From positions 1,094,001 through 1,158,000 of the forward strand of contig NZ_CP139420.1 of the NCBI RefSeq assembly GCF_034119845.1: DNA of 64,000 bases, written 5' to 3'. A program made the translations under genes and the position numbers. Numbering within the stretch: the stretch's first letter is position 1; every line of letters begins with the position of its first letter. Positions 54,031 through 63,626 of the stretch are shown piece by piece. Below the pieces are notes generated by a model that had not been told where the DNA came from, ran no database searches, and saw nothing but the letters and a program-made list of their open reading frames with translations. Source of the stretch: Flavobacterium sp. NG2 (GTDB lineage Bacteria > Bacteroidota > Bacteroidia > Flavobacteriales > Flavobacteriaceae).

Positions 54031-56067
54031 TTGTCAAGATATTTATACATAATATTGTTTTTGTTTATTATTATAGGTTGTTCTAAAAAGAAAACGACTT
54101 ATAAGCCTATTGATTCCAATTCGGATAGTTTAGCTATATATTTTGATTTGGCTAATGATGAAAAACTAGCTACGTCTGACAGGCAATTATATGCCAAGAA
54201 GGCATTTCTAACAGTTGTTAATCAGACAAACGATTCGATGCATCGTGTCAATCTACTTCGTGTTGCCAATCGATATTATAATATGGGCGACATGGGCGAA
54301 TTTGAAAAATCAGTTCGAGTCTTGTTAAAACAGTCTTTAGCTGCAAAAGACACTACTTATATTGCCAAATCCTATTCTTATTTAGGAGATTACTACGGAG
54401 GTATAATGATGCCGGATAGTGCGTATATGTACTATTTTAAGGCGGAAAAATCATTTTTGTTGCTTAATGATGCCTATAATCTAGGGCGTACGAGATTGAA
54501 TAAAGCTGGATTGCAGTACAATCAAAGCGACTATTCAGGTAGTGAAATAGCTGTTTTCAACGTTATTAGAGGGATTAATGGGATTGAAGCTAAAGAATTG
54601 TTATTTGAATCCTATAATTTACTAGGTTTGATTTATAGTGAATTAGAAGAGTTTGATAAAGCTATTGAATATAATGACAAGGCATATGCTTCAATTGATA
54701 ATGCCGTTATTTCAGGTATATTTCAAGCAAAATCTATGAGTTTGAATAATACGGGATTAGTTTATCAACGAATGAAAAATCACCGTAAGGCAATTTATTA
54801 TTTTGAGCAAGGTTTAAATCAAAAGGATCTGTTAATTGGGAATCCTTCAACGTATGCTACTTTATTAGATAATATTGCTTATTCAAAATTTAAATTGAAT
54901 GAGTTTAATGAGATTCCAGAATTATTTTACAAGTCACTAAAGATAAGAGATAGTTTAGATCTTCAAAATGGAAAAATCACAAGTTTATTGCATTTATCGG
55001 AGTTTTATGCCTATAAAAAGGATACCCTCAAAGCGTTACAGTTTTCAAATGAGGCCTTAAAGACAGCTCAAATTTCAAAAAATCCTAGGAATTTTTTATC
55101 GCCTTTAAAACAACTGGCTGTTTTAGAACCTAAGCGAGCAGCTGAATATACCAAAGAATACCTACGTTTGAATGATAGTCTACAGAAGATAGAACGGAGT
55201 ATGGGGAATAAATTCACTAGAATCGAATATGAAACGGATAAGATAAAAGGAGAGTATTCAGATTTAGAGGTAAAAAATCGAAATTTGGTATATGTTTTTA
55301 GTGGTTTAATCATATTTGGAATGTTCTTATACATTATTAAAGCACAAAAAACTAAAACTAGAGAGCTGCTTTACAAACAACAACAGCAAAAAGCAAACGA
55401 AGATATTTATAACTTGATGATCAATCAGCAAAATGCAATCGATGCCAATCGAGTAGAGGAGAAAAAACGGGTTGCTCAAGAATTACATGACGGAGTTTTG
55501 GGCAGAATGTTTGGTGTTCGAATGAATTTAGATAGCTTGAATAGGTTTAATGATGATATGGCAATCGAACAAAGAAATGCCTATATAACCGAATTAAAAA
55601 ATATTGAACAAGATATTCGTGAAATTTCTCATGACTTGAATAGGGAAAAATCAGAATTAATTAATAACTTCGTTGCAATCGTAGATAATTTATTCGAAGA
55701 ACAACGTAAAACCTTTGCTTCAAAATTAATTTCCAATATTGATTCATCTATTAAATGGGACTTATTGTCGAATGCGATTAAGATTAATGTATTTAGAATT
55801 ATTCAAGAATCAATTCAGAATATTAATAAATATGCCAATGCAAAAACCATTACGGTTGAATTGAAAAAAATAAAAGGTGATTTAAGACTGATAGTAAAGG
55901 ATGATGGGATTGGCTTTAATACCAAATTGAAAAAGAAAGGCATTGGAGTTCAAAATATGATTTCTAGAACTAAAGAATGCAAAGGTGAATTTAATATAAA
56001 ATCAAAACAAGGTGAGGGTACAGAAATTACTATAACTGTTCCAATCGAAAAACAAATACCATCTTAA
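54031..56067 (+). CDS. TPR-containing lipoprotein-like sensor histidine kinase
   Basis: NarL/DesK-class kinase. Chosen start TTG at 54031 gives MSRYLYIILFLFIIIGCSKK, a lipoprotein-type signal; an ATG at 53983 would add 16 residues but lies on the terminator U-tract. A tetratricopeptide region (about residues 30-380) is followed by a membrane helix near 420, a coiled segment, the HisKA_3 box VAQELHDGVLGRMFG with phospho-His near 486, and an HATPase domain with DDGIGFN and KGIGVQNM. If the lipobox is processed and the helix is real, the TPRs are periplasmic. The stop is two bases before the response-regulator gene. Confidence 0.9.
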   Translation: MSRYLYIILFLFIIIGCSKKKTTYKPIDSNSDSLAIYFDLANDEKLATSDRQLYAKKAFLTVVNQTNDSMHRVNLLRVANRYYNMGDMGEFEKSVRVLLKQSLAAKDTTYIAKSYSYLGDYYGGIMMPDSAYMYYFKAEKSFLLLNDAYNLGRTRLNKAGLQYNQSDYSGSEIAVFNVIRGINGIEAKELLFESYNLLGLIYSELEEFDKAIEYNDKAYASIDNAVISGIFQAKSMSLNNTGLVYQRMKNHRKAIYYFEQGLNQKDLLIGNPSTYATLLDNIAYSKFKLNEFNEIPELFYKSLKIRDSLDLQNGKITSLLHLSEFYAYKKDTLKALQFSNEALKTAQISKNPRNFLSPLKQLAVLEPKRAAEYTKEYLRLNDSLQKIERSMGNKFTRIEYETDKIKGEYSDLEVKNRNLVYVFSGLIIFGMFLYIIKAQKTKTRELLYKQQQQKANEDIYNLMINQQNAIDANRVEEKKRVAQELHDGVLGRMFGVRMNLDSLNRFNDDMAIEQRNAYITELKNIEQDIREISHDLNREKSELINNFVAIVDNLFEEQRKTFASKLISNIDSSIKWDLLSNAIKINVFRIIQESIQNINKYANAKTITVELKKIKGDLRLIVKDDGIGFNTKLKKKGIGVQNMISRTKECKGEFNIKSKQGEGTEITITVPIEKQIPS

Positions 56068-56069
56068 TA

Positions 56070-56765
56070 ATGCCAATGGGATCGAATTCTACTACCACAA
56101 CTAAAATTAAAAACAACATCTTAATTGTTGATGATCATCCGTTTATTATCCAAGGATATAAAAATGCAATTACTAGGTATGAACCTGATAATTATGAATT
56201 TACAATATCCGAAGCTAAAGATTGTGAATCAGCTTATCATGTAATTACAAATCCTGAGTCTTCCTTTGATATCGCTTTTTTAGATATCAGTATGCCTTCA
56301 TATGAAGAAAAGAATTTGTACTCTGGGGAAGATTTAGCAAAGTTGATTTTGGATCATATGCCCAATTGCAAGATTATTATGCTAACCATGTTTACTGAAT
56401 TTTTGAAGTTAAAGACCTTGATTTGCAATGTAAATCCAAGAGGGTTAGTCATCAAAAATGATTTGACTTTTGATGAACTACTGCTTGCTTTTGATAAAGT
56501 TATAAAGAACCAGGTATACTATAGTAAGTCTATTTTGGAGATGCTGGAGTCTCATGATAATACTATTGAAATAGATTTATTTGATAAACAAATATTATTT
56601 CATTTGTCAAAAGGTACTAAGACCAATGCTCTTACTCAATATATTCCGATTTCTTTGAATGCCATTGAAGTTCGAAAATTAAATTTAAAAGAATTATTGA
56701 ACATAAGTGAAGGTAGCGATGAAGATCTTGTCAAAGCGGCAAAAAATAAAGGATTGATATTTTAG
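56070..56765 (+). CDS. NarL-type response regulator
   Basis: A 231-residue regulator paired with the preceding kinase (two-base gap). Receiver: acidic pair VDDH (D21, D22), phosphoacceptor D72 in FLDISMP, threonine in MLTMF and lysine in VIKND, all present. The C-terminal region (about 165-231; LFDKQILFHLSKGTKTNAL and SLNAIEVRKLNLKELL) follows the spacing of a LuxR-type helix-turn-helix but is diverged from the usual text. An HTH role is therefore likely but not certain. Confidence 0.88.
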   Translation: MPMGSNSTTTTKIKNNILIVDDHPFIIQGYKNAITRYEPDNYEFTISEAKDCESAYHVITNPESSFDIAFLDISMPSYEEKNLYSGEDLAKLILDHMPNCKIIMLTMFTEFLKLKTLICNVNPRGLVIKNDLTFDELLLAFDKVIKNQVYYSKSILEMLESHDNTIEIDLFDKQILFHLSKGTKTNALTQYIPISLNAIEVRKLNLKELLNISEGSDEDLVKAAKNKGLIF

Positions 56766-56787
56766 TTTTATCTTAATAGAATTTGTG

Positions 56788-56816
56788 AAGGCTGGCAATA
56801 TGCACAGCCTTTTTTG
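56788..56816 (+). terminator. Intrinsic terminator after the two-component pair
   Basis: AAGGCTG (56788-56794) pairs with CAGCCTT (56805-56811), followed by T. Confidence 0.8.
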
Positions 56817-56867
56817 TTTGGTATTTTTTAAATTCCAAACTCGATTTTAATTTGTTTCTTTGCATTC

Positions 56868-57818
56868 ATGATTTCGATTTCACATAAAGCCAAAAAAATC
56901 GTAGTACTTCTAATTAAAATTTTGATTGTAGTAGGTGCGTTTTATTTTATTTACAATCAATTGGCAAACAATGATAAACTAGATTGGGTACAATTTAAGT
57001 CTGTCTTTAAAAAAAATCAATCCGTACTTGGAGTTAGTTTTATTTTGTTGCTTAGTGTGCTAAACAGATATTTCGAAATATTGAAATGGCAAAATCTAGC
57101 CTCTCAAATTCGCCATATTACAATTACTGAATCCACAAAACAAGTTCTCGCAGCCTTAACCGCAGGTGTGTTTACGCCCAATGGTGTAGGAGAATATGCG
57201 GGTAAAGCTTTGTATTTTAGTAAATCAAATGCAAAAAAGGTTGTTTTTTTAAACCTTATTTGTAACGGAATTCAAATGGTTTTGACGGTGGTTTTTGGAC
57301 TCTTTGGGTTGTTGTATTTTAATGCTTTGTACCATGTTATTACCTCAAAAACAGTTGCGATACTATTTGGAATTTGTGTTTCAATCGTCGGTGTTTTATT
57401 TTTTTCAAAGAAGATAAATATTAAAGGATATTCGATTGAAAAGTTAATTGGAAAAATTAATGCAATTCCGAAAGAAATTCACCAACGTAATATTCTACTT
57501 GGTTTTTGCCGTTATCTGGTATTCTCGCATCAATATTATTTTTTGTTTTTAGGTTTTGATGTTGAATTGCCTTATTTAACCTTGATGTCAGCCGTTACAA
57601 CGGTTTATTTTTTAGCTTCTTCATTGCCAAGTTTTCAGTTTTTAGAATTTGCAGTTAAAGGCAGTGTGGCTTTATTCTTTTTTGGTATTTTGGGAGTTAA
57701 CGAATGGATTATCATCTTTGTTTCAACACTGATGTGGTTTTTGAATGTAGTCATTCCTGTAATTATAGGTAGTTTTTATGTACTCAATTTTAAGACTTCT
57801 GAAATACTGACCGATTAA
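56868..57818 (+). CDS. Flippase-like membrane protein (UPF0104 / LPG synthase TM family)
   Basis: A 316-residue integral membrane protein with about eight helices, of the lysylphosphatidylglycerol synthase transmembrane-region family. Segments ALTAGVFTPNGVGEYAGKAL near residue 97 and SSLPSFQFLEFAVKGSVALF near 246 are the recognisable ones. It lacks the cytoplasmic aminoacyl-transferase domain of MprF, so a lipid-translocating or related role is more likely than synthesis. Followed after 14 bases by a glycosyltransferase gene. Confidence 0.87.
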   Translation: MISISHKAKKIVVLLIKILIVVGAFYFIYNQLANNDKLDWVQFKSVFKKNQSVLGVSFILLLSVLNRYFEILKWQNLASQIRHITITESTKQVLAALTAGVFTPNGVGEYAGKALYFSKSNAKKVVFLNLICNGIQMVLTVVFGLFGLLYFNALYHVITSKTVAILFGICVSIVGVLFFSKKINIKGYSIEKLIGKINAIPKEIHQRNILLGFCRYLVFSHQYYFLFLGFDVELPYLTLMSAVTTVYFLASSLPSFQFLEFAVKGSVALFFFGILGVNEWIIIFVSTLMWFLNVVIPVIIGSFYVLNFKTSEILTD

Positions 57819-57832
57819 CTGGATACAATACT

Positions 57833-58939
57833 ATGATTTCAATTGTTTTATTTTTAAACTGTCTGCTTTATATTCTCTCTATCATAGCATTGTATTATGG
57901 TTTTTTCAAAATAAAACATTTTAAATCCTTTGGCTTAAAGCCAATAACAAAATTCACCATTATAGTTCCTTTTCGTAATGAAGCAGCTAATTTGCCTATT
58001 CTTTTGGAAAGTATTTCAAAATTAAATTACCCTCTAGATTTGTTTGAAGTTATTTTAGTTGATGATGATTCAACCGAAAAGATTCAAATTTCAAATTTCA
58101 AATTCCAGATTTCAGTTATAAATAATGTTCGAAAATCCAATTCTCCTAAGAAAGATGCAATTAGGACCGCGATGGAATTAGTGACTACAAATTGGGTAAT
58201 TACAACTGATGCTGATTGTATTGTTCCACAAAATTGGTTGTTGACTTATGATAATTATATTCAACAAAATGAGTTAGAAATGCTCGCAGGAGCCGTTACT
58301 CACCAAGTTCAGGATTCCTTTTTACATCATTTTCAACAACTAGATTTGGCGAGTTTACAAGCTGCTACCATTGGTGGTTTTGGCTTGGGGCATGGATTTA
58401 TGTGTAATGGGGCTAATTTTGGGTATACTAAAACTTTTTTTCATGAACTCAACGGTTTTGATGGGAATGATAAAATTGCTAGTGGAGATGATGTTTTTTT
58501 GTTACAAAAGGCAATTATTCAGTCAGCAGAAAAGGTTCATTATTTGAAATCTAAAGAAGCTATTGTTAGTACGCAGCCGGTAAGTAGTTGGAAGTTATTA
58601 TTTTATCAAAGAGTGCGATGGGCTTCTAAAGCGAGTTCCTATCAAAGTCGGTTTGCTATAGGATTGGGTTTTGCTGTTATCGCTGGAAATTTTGCGATTG
58701 TTTTGGGAATTCTATTTTTGACTTTGGGTTTGTTTACTTTTCAAAGTTTTATTTTTGTCTGCTTGTCAAAATTTATTGTTGACAGTATTATGATTTATGA
58801 TGCTAATCGTTTTTTGAGTGGTGACAAAATTCGTTATTTGCTTTTAAGTAGCCTGATTTATCCTTTTTTTAATCTAAGCGTGGCATTATACTCTTTGTTT
58901 GGGAAGTATGAATGGAAAGGAAGAGTTTTTAAGAAGTAA
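57833..58939 (+). CDS. Membrane-anchored family 2 glycosyltransferase
   Basis: A 368-residue processive-type GT2: N-terminal helix (1-25), donor-binding IIVPFRNEAANLP, VILVDDDST, the DxD site TTDADCIVP near residue 124, the acceptor-site ASGDDVFLLQKA near 220, and the QRVRW motif near 263, followed by three C-terminal helices. An odd segment IQISNFKFQISVINN near 84-98 is encoded by DNA resembling the genome's AT-rich spacer words. Product unknown. It overlaps the convergent DUF4184 gene by 11 bases. Confidence 0.9.
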   Translation: MISIVLFLNCLLYILSIIALYYGFFKIKHFKSFGLKPITKFTIIVPFRNEAANLPILLESISKLNYPLDLFEVILVDDDSTEKIQISNFKFQISVINNVRKSNSPKKDAIRTAMELVTTNWVITTDADCIVPQNWLLTYDNYIQQNELEMLAGAVTHQVQDSFLHHFQQLDLASLQAATIGGFGLGHGFMCNGANFGYTKTFFHELNGFDGNDKIASGDDVFLLQKAIIQSAEKVHYLKSKEAIVSTQPVSSWKLLFYQRVRWASKASSYQSRFAIGLGFAVIAGNFAIVLGILFLTLGLFTFQSFIFVCLSKFIVDSIMIYDANRFLSGDKIRYLLLSSLIYPFFNLSVALYSLFGKYEWKGRVFKK

Positions 58940-59648
58940 TTATTCTATTGTTTTTGAATACTAATCCTCCCACTGAAAGTCCTAGAACTCCTGAAGATAT
59001 CAAACTTACTACGATTGTGGCAATCTCATCTTGTTGAATTCCAAAAGACAAACGAATAGCGAAGAATACTACTGTGCTAAACAAACTCCACAGCCAGTAT
59101 TTCCAATTTATAAGATGTGTATCTTCTTTTGATTCTGGGAGTCGATAGAAAAAATATAGTATGCAAATCATTCCTATCAAAGAACTCAGATGTTGTGCTA
59201 AACTATATAGTGGGATGCCATAAAGTGAGCTGCTTAAAAATGTTGACCTTTGGACCAAAAAACCATCCCAATGCGTTATTGAGTCCCATAAAATATGGGT
59301 TAATGTACCGAGTATAAAAGAATAAAACACAATGAAAGCATTGTTTTTGAAATAGGTTAGCCAGTTTGAATTTGCTAGTTCATACATTCTTTTTTGAAAA
59401 AAAGCAGGTAAGTTTTGAATTAAGCTTCTTTTAATAATTTGATGAAATAAGAACATGACCATTAGGGCTAAGGGCAAGTCGAGTATAAATATACCTATAA
59501 ATGTATGACTGATTTGACTTTGCATTTTCATTCGAAAAAAATATTCAAAATCAGGAGACATCGTGCCTGCTATTAAAGCTGTTGCAGACAGTTTTTTGTT
59601 TTTTAAATAAGGCAAAACAACAGCTGCATGTGAAAATGTAAATGGCAT
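58929..59648 (-). CDS. DUF4184 membrane protein
   Basis: A 239-residue integral membrane protein starting MPFTFSHAAVVLPY, with the GTMSPDFEYFFR and GTLTHILWDSITHWDG segments of DUF4184; the spaced His and Asp residues suggest a metal-binding hydrolase-like site, similar to membrane-bound metal-dependent hydrolases, but activity is unproven. Its ATG overlaps the preceding lipoprotein stop by one base (TAATG). Confidence 0.87.
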   Translation of the reverse strand: MPFTFSHAAVVLPYLKNKKLSATALIAGTMSPDFEYFFRMKMQSQISHTFIGIFILDLPLALMVMFLFHQIIKRSLIQNLPAFFQKRMYELANSNWLTYFKNNAFIVFYSFILGTLTHILWDSITHWDGFLVQRSTFLSSSLYGIPLYSLAQHLSSLIGMICILYFFYRLPESKEDTHLINWKYWLWSLFSTVVFFAIRLSFGIQQDEIATIVVSLISSGVLGLSVGGLVFKNNRIITS

Positions 59649-60121
59649 TATTCGACTTTAATGATTACAGGTAATATGAATTGTGTTTTAACAGGAATAC
59701 CACGTTTTATAGCTGGATTTACTTTTGGAAAACCAACGAGTCTTCGCTTTAGAATGCTATCTATTTTTACGGTATCGTAGGTGACAGAATCTTTAGGAAA
59801 TAAAGGTTCAAATTGTATTCTTGAATTAGGGAACACGGTCACTTTGACCTCGATCGTATCTAATTCTGGGTATAATATGGAAAGAGTGTCAATTTGGATT
59901 TTTTCCTGAATTAACTCCGTTAAAAACTGAAAAAAACATTTTTGACGTTCTATTTTTCCTTCAACTTTATTACAGTCTACAAACGAAGGATATTCATCAA
60001 CTTCTTTCCAATTAATGGATTTTAATTCCTTTTGTAATAATTCCTTTTCTGAAGGTAATTGCTTGTCAAAATATTGACAAGATGAAAACAGGATTAATAG
60101 TAAAATGTAATAATGCTTCAA
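59648..60121 (-). CDS. Putative lipoprotein with TonB-C-like end
   Basis: A protein of about 157 residues. The TTG at 60121 is preferred because it gives KHYYILLLILFSSC, a direct lipoprotein signal; an ATG at 60163 would add 14 residues in front. The last 60 residues (KVNPAIKRGIPVKTQFILPV) resemble the TonB C-terminal domain pattern but without the usual N-terminal TonB anchor and Pro-rich linker. Function unknown. Translationally coupled to the DUF4184 gene. Confidence 0.7.
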   Translation of the reverse strand: MKHYYILLLILFSSCQYFDKQLPSEKELLQKELKSINWKEVDEYPSFVDCNKVEGKIERQKCFFQFLTELIQEKIQIDTLSILYPELDTIEVKVTVFPNSRIQFEPLFPKDSVTYDTVKIDSILKRRLVGFPKVNPAIKRGIPVKTQFILPVIIKVE

Positions 60122-60249
60122 GGTGTTGAATTTCAATTGGAATATTAAAGTATAAAAATACAATTATTTTATTAGTCGCAAATTGTATAAAGATACTTTT
60201 TGTTTTAGAATCTTTCTAATTGGTACTAATTAGTAGTTTTATAAAAGAA

Positions 60250-60275
60250 AAACCGCCTCCATTAAGAAGCGGTTT
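60250..60275 (-). terminator. Hairpin terminator after mscL
   Basis: AAACCGC (60250-60256) pairs with GCGGTTT (60269-60275), with a mostly A run to its left that supplies U on the minus strand. Confidence 0.7.
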
Positions 60276-60301
60276 AGTTAGAATATATAATGTAGCGGAA
60301 A

Positions 60302-60718
60302 TTATTTTTTTAATAAATCTCTAATTTGAGTTAGCAATTCCTCTTGTGTTGGACCTGCTGGAGGGGCTGGTGCCGCTTCTTCTTTCTTTTTCATTGCTTC
60401 TGCTGCTCTTAAAACAACAAATACAAAGAAAGCAATAATTACAAAATTGATAACAGCTTGCACTAAGTTTCCATAAGTTAATACTGCTGCGCCTGCTTCT
60501 TTGGCTGCGTCAAGAGTTTCATATGAATTACCATCAAGTGAGATAAATTTAGTTGTAAAATCGACACCACCTGTAAGTAAACCTACTATTGGCATGATGA
60601 TATCTTCAACTGCTGAACCAATAACTTTACCAAAAGCTCCGCCAATTACTACGGCGGTTGCTAAACTTAAAACGTCTCCTTTCATCAAAGAAGCTTTAAA
60701 ATCGCTGAAAAATCCCAT
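60302..60718 (-). CDS. mscL: Large-conductance mechanosensitive channel
   Basis: Osmotic safety valve of the inner membrane, 138 residues. The first helix shows the family text [20 protein letters not shown] with the tight-packed Gly/Ala pore face, followed by [10 protein letters not shown]; the second helix is [14 protein letters not shown], and the C-terminal bundle ends in [14 protein letters not shown] Lys/Glu/Ala/Pro linker joins them. Monocistronic. Confidence 0.96.
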   Translation of the reverse strand: MGFFSDFKASLMKGDVLSLATAVVIGGAFGKVIGSAVEDIIMPIVGLLTGGVDFTTKFISLDGNSYETLDAAKEAGAAVLTYGNLVQAVINFVIIAFFVFVVLRAAEAMKKKEEAAPAPPAGPTQEELLTQIRDLLKK

Positions 60719-60805
60719 ATATTAATTTTTGTTAAGTTAAACTTGAAAACTAATGTACAAATAATAGTAAGATAAATTAGTGTTTTTTGGATGAAAAAAC
60801 CATTT

Positions 60806-63253
60806 TTATCTGTAAAAGACACGTTTTACACGTTGAGAAATGCTTGTAAGTACTTCATATGGTATTGTATTTAGATGGTGTGCCATTTCTGAAACGGTTG
60901 GGCTTTCGCCAAAGATAATAACGTCATCTCCTTCGTTGCATGGAATGATTGATACGTCCACCATAAGCATATCCATACACACGCTTCCTACAATTTGGGC
61001 TTTCTGGTTTTTTATAGTTACATAACCCACGCCATTACCCCAGGCTCTCGAAATTCCATCGGCATAACCAATGGGGATTGTGGCAATTTTAGTTTCTTTT
61101 TCGGCCATAAAGCGTCTGCCGTAACCGACACTGTCTCCTGCGGGAATGGTGCGAATTTGAGAGATAATGGATTTTAAAGTGCCTACATTTTCTAAGTATT
61201 TTTGCTCTTCGGTGTCATTTGAGACGCCGTAAATTCCGATTCCTAAACGGACCATATTGAATTGTGCTTCGGGAAAATTACTTATACCTGAAGTGTTTAA
61301 AATATGCCTTATTGGGTGTATCTGTAGTTCGGTCATGATTTTAGACGATAATTCATCAAAAAGATTAATTTGCTTTAAGGCAAAATCATAATGTTTGGCG
61401 TCATCACTAGTTGCCATATGAGACAAAATACTTTTGACTTGAACAGAAGTATTGCCTTTAAGCGTTTGAATTAATTCATCGATATCGTTGCGTTCAAAGC
61501 CCAAACGGTGCATACCTGTATCTACTTTTATATGAATGGGGAAATTTTTTAATTTTTTTTGCTCGGCTATTTTTATGAAATTGTGAAGTCCTTTGAGGTT
61601 GTAAATCTCGGGTTCTAATTGATGTTGAATTATCGAAGAATAACTTGTACTTTCAGGGTTCAAGACCATAATAGGTAAGCGGATGCCTCCATTTTTTAAT
61701 GAGATGCCTTCATCGGCAAAAGCGACTCCTAAGTAATCTACTTTATGGTGCTCTAATAATTTAGCGATTTCCAGTCCGCCATTGCCATAACCAAATGCCT
61801 TTACCATTACCATAATCTTGACATTGGGTTGCAATTTAGAACGGAAAAAATTCAGATTATAACTTAACGCATTGAGATTGATTTCGAACACCGTTTCATG
61901 TTTTTTCTCTTCCAAAACGGCTATGATTTCTTCAAATTCAAATGAACGTGCTCCTTTGACTAAGATGGTTTCATTGGAGAAGTCTAAATTTTCGAAATCG
62001 GTCAAAAAATCAATTGTGCTGGGGTAGGTGATGCAATTAGTGAATTTGTTTTGGAAAGCGGTAATCGTTTCACCAATACCAATAACTCTCGAAATTTTGT
62101 TTGAAACCACTAATTTTGCCACCCGACTATACAACTCTTCGTTTGATAATCCGCTTTGAAGGATGTCTGACAAAATAAGGGTTTTCTTTTGGAATTTATT
62201 TTGACTGTCTAGAAAGTCCAAGGCTATTTTTAAGGATTGATAGTCAGAGCTGTAACTGTCGTCAATCAAGCTGCAATTGTTGATTCCGTTTTTAACTTTC
62301 AATCGCATTTCAACCGGGTATAGTAAATGCATTCGCGATTGAATGACACTGTTGCTATAATTGAAATACAGTAACACCATCAAGCATGAAATTGCATTTT
62401 CAATGGAAGCATAGTCTTCAAAAGGGATTTCGATTTGAAATGACTTTTCTTGGTACTGGTAATAAAGAGTTGTTTTTTGGTTTTGCGTTTCAGTTTTATA
62501 GACTAAGAGGTTTGCTGTTGCATCATCAAAACTCCAGCTAAAGGTTGGGATATTTTTGGGTAATAAAGCATCTACACGTTCATTTTTTTTATAAATGAGT
62601 ATGCTAGAATGCTTAAAAAGCAATAGTTTTTCTTTTATTTTTTGGTCTGTATTTTCAAAGCCTTCGTCATGAGAAGAACCAATATTGGTTAGCACTCCAA
62701 TGCTAGGTTGTACAATAGGTTCTAATTTTTCCATTTCATTAACCGTGGAAATTCCTGCTTCAAAAATACCCAGATTGTGTTTCTCGTTAATGGCGATGAC
62801 TGATAGTGGAACACCTACTTGCGAATTAAAACTTTTCGGGCTTCGAATGGCGTTGTAATCAGGGCTAAGTAGAAAATTAAGCCATTCTTTGACAATGGTT
62901 TTTCCGTTACTGCCAGTTATTCCTATTACGGGAAAGTCGAATAATTCTCGATAATAAACAGCAAATTTTTGTAAAGCTTCAAGCGTGTTTTCTACTAGAA
63001 TAAATGAGGCTTTTTTTTCTAAATCTTTTGGGATATAGCTTACTACAAAATGTTGAACACCTTCGTTAATTAGTTGTGGGATATAAGTATGGGCATCGTT
63101 ATTGGGACCAATTAGTGCAAAAAACAAGGTGTTTGGGCTATTGTGTGATGAACGGCTATCAATGGAAACATGATCGATAATTACATCATCATCTACAGTA
63201 TCATATGATTTGGTGTCAATGGCCGAAATAATGTTTTTTAGTGGTATGCTCAT
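60806..63253 (-). CDS. MurF-alanine racemase fusion
   Basis: A bifunctional 815-residue enzyme. Residues 1 to about 440 form UDP-MurNAc-tripeptide:D-Ala-D-Ala ligase, with the ATP loop GITGSNGKTIVKEWL near 133 and the metal/substrate loop EAGISTVNEMEKL near 165. From about 450 on is a PLP alanine racemase: PLP lysine in MVKAFGYGNGG, HIKVDTGMHRLGF, and the catalytic Tyr in SVGYGRRF. The racemase makes D-Ala for the dipeptide the ligase attaches, so the fusion joins linked steps of peptidoglycan precursor synthesis. This fusion is known from Bacteroidota. Confidence 0.95.
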   Translation of the reverse strand: MSIPLKNIISAIDTKSYDTVDDDVIIDHVSIDSRSSHNSPNTLFFALIGPNNDAHTYIPQLINEGVQHFVVSYIPKDLEKKASFILVENTLEALQKFAVYYRELFDFPVIGITGSNGKTIVKEWLNFLLSPDYNAIRSPKSFNSQVGVPLSVIAINEKHNLGIFEAGISTVNEMEKLEPIVQPSIGVLTNIGSSHDEGFENTDQKIKEKLLLFKHSSILIYKKNERVDALLPKNIPTFSWSFDDATANLLVYKTETQNQKTTLYYQYQEKSFQIEIPFEDYASIENAISCLMVLLYFNYSNSVIQSRMHLLYPVEMRLKVKNGINNCSLIDDSYSSDYQSLKIALDFLDSQNKFQKKTLILSDILQSGLSNEELYSRVAKLVVSNKISRVIGIGETITAFQNKFTNCITYPSTIDFLTDFENLDFSNETILVKGARSFEFEEIIAVLEEKKHETVFEINLNALSYNLNFFRSKLQPNVKIMVMVKAFGYGNGGLEIAKLLEHHKVDYLGVAFADEGISLKNGGIRLPIMVLNPESTSYSSIIQHQLEPEIYNLKGLHNFIKIAEQKKLKNFPIHIKVDTGMHRLGFERNDIDELIQTLKGNTSVQVKSILSHMATSDDAKHYDFALKQINLFDELSSKIMTELQIHPIRHILNTSGISNFPEAQFNMVRLGIGIYGVSNDTEEQKYLENVGTLKSIISQIRTIPAGDSVGYGRRFMAEKETKIATIPIGYADGISRAWGNGVGYVTIKNQKAQIVGSVCMDMLMVDVSIIPCNEGDDVIIFGESPTVSEMAHHLNTIPYEVLTSISQRVKRVFYR

Positions 63254-63626
63254 TTATGTATAGGTTAAATGCTTTGGAGTTAAATTTATGCAATGTTTAC
63301 CAAAATTACTATTTCTTATTCATTTCCTTATTAAGAAGGGAATTATTTAATTTATGGAAATAAAAAGTAACTGTTGTCCTTTTGGTGAAAGAGTGCAGGG
63401 ATTGCGTGAGGGATCGAAGTAGGTCGCCATAGCGGCACGGAGAGCCCGACAGCAGTAGGGAAAGGGGCATCATAACCGCAATCAAAAGTTTGCCCCTTTT
63501 CCTAGTGGTGGCACGCCCAAATATAAGGATATAGTACTGTTAGTAGGGTTTTGTTTCTTGTAATTTGGGTTATGGTTGGCTAAACAATTTTAGTATATTT
63601 GTTTGACTAACCGCTAAATAACCATT
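63254..63626. other. Spacer with a structured repeat-like element
   Basis: 373 bases between divergent genes. It includes the GC-richer element at 63393-63520 and otherwise AT-rich text. No coding frame was found. Confidence 0.7.
63393..63520. repeat. GC-richer structured element
   Basis: The segment stands out as GC-rich. TAGGGAAAGGGGCA (63456-63469) pairs with TGCCCCTTTTCCTA (63491-63504) in a 14-bp stem with one G-U. Upstream text includes GCGGCACGGAGAGCCCGACA, and the far end is GGCACGCCCAAAT. It may be a dispersed repeat or a small RNA; only one copy is in the window. Confidence 0.5.
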
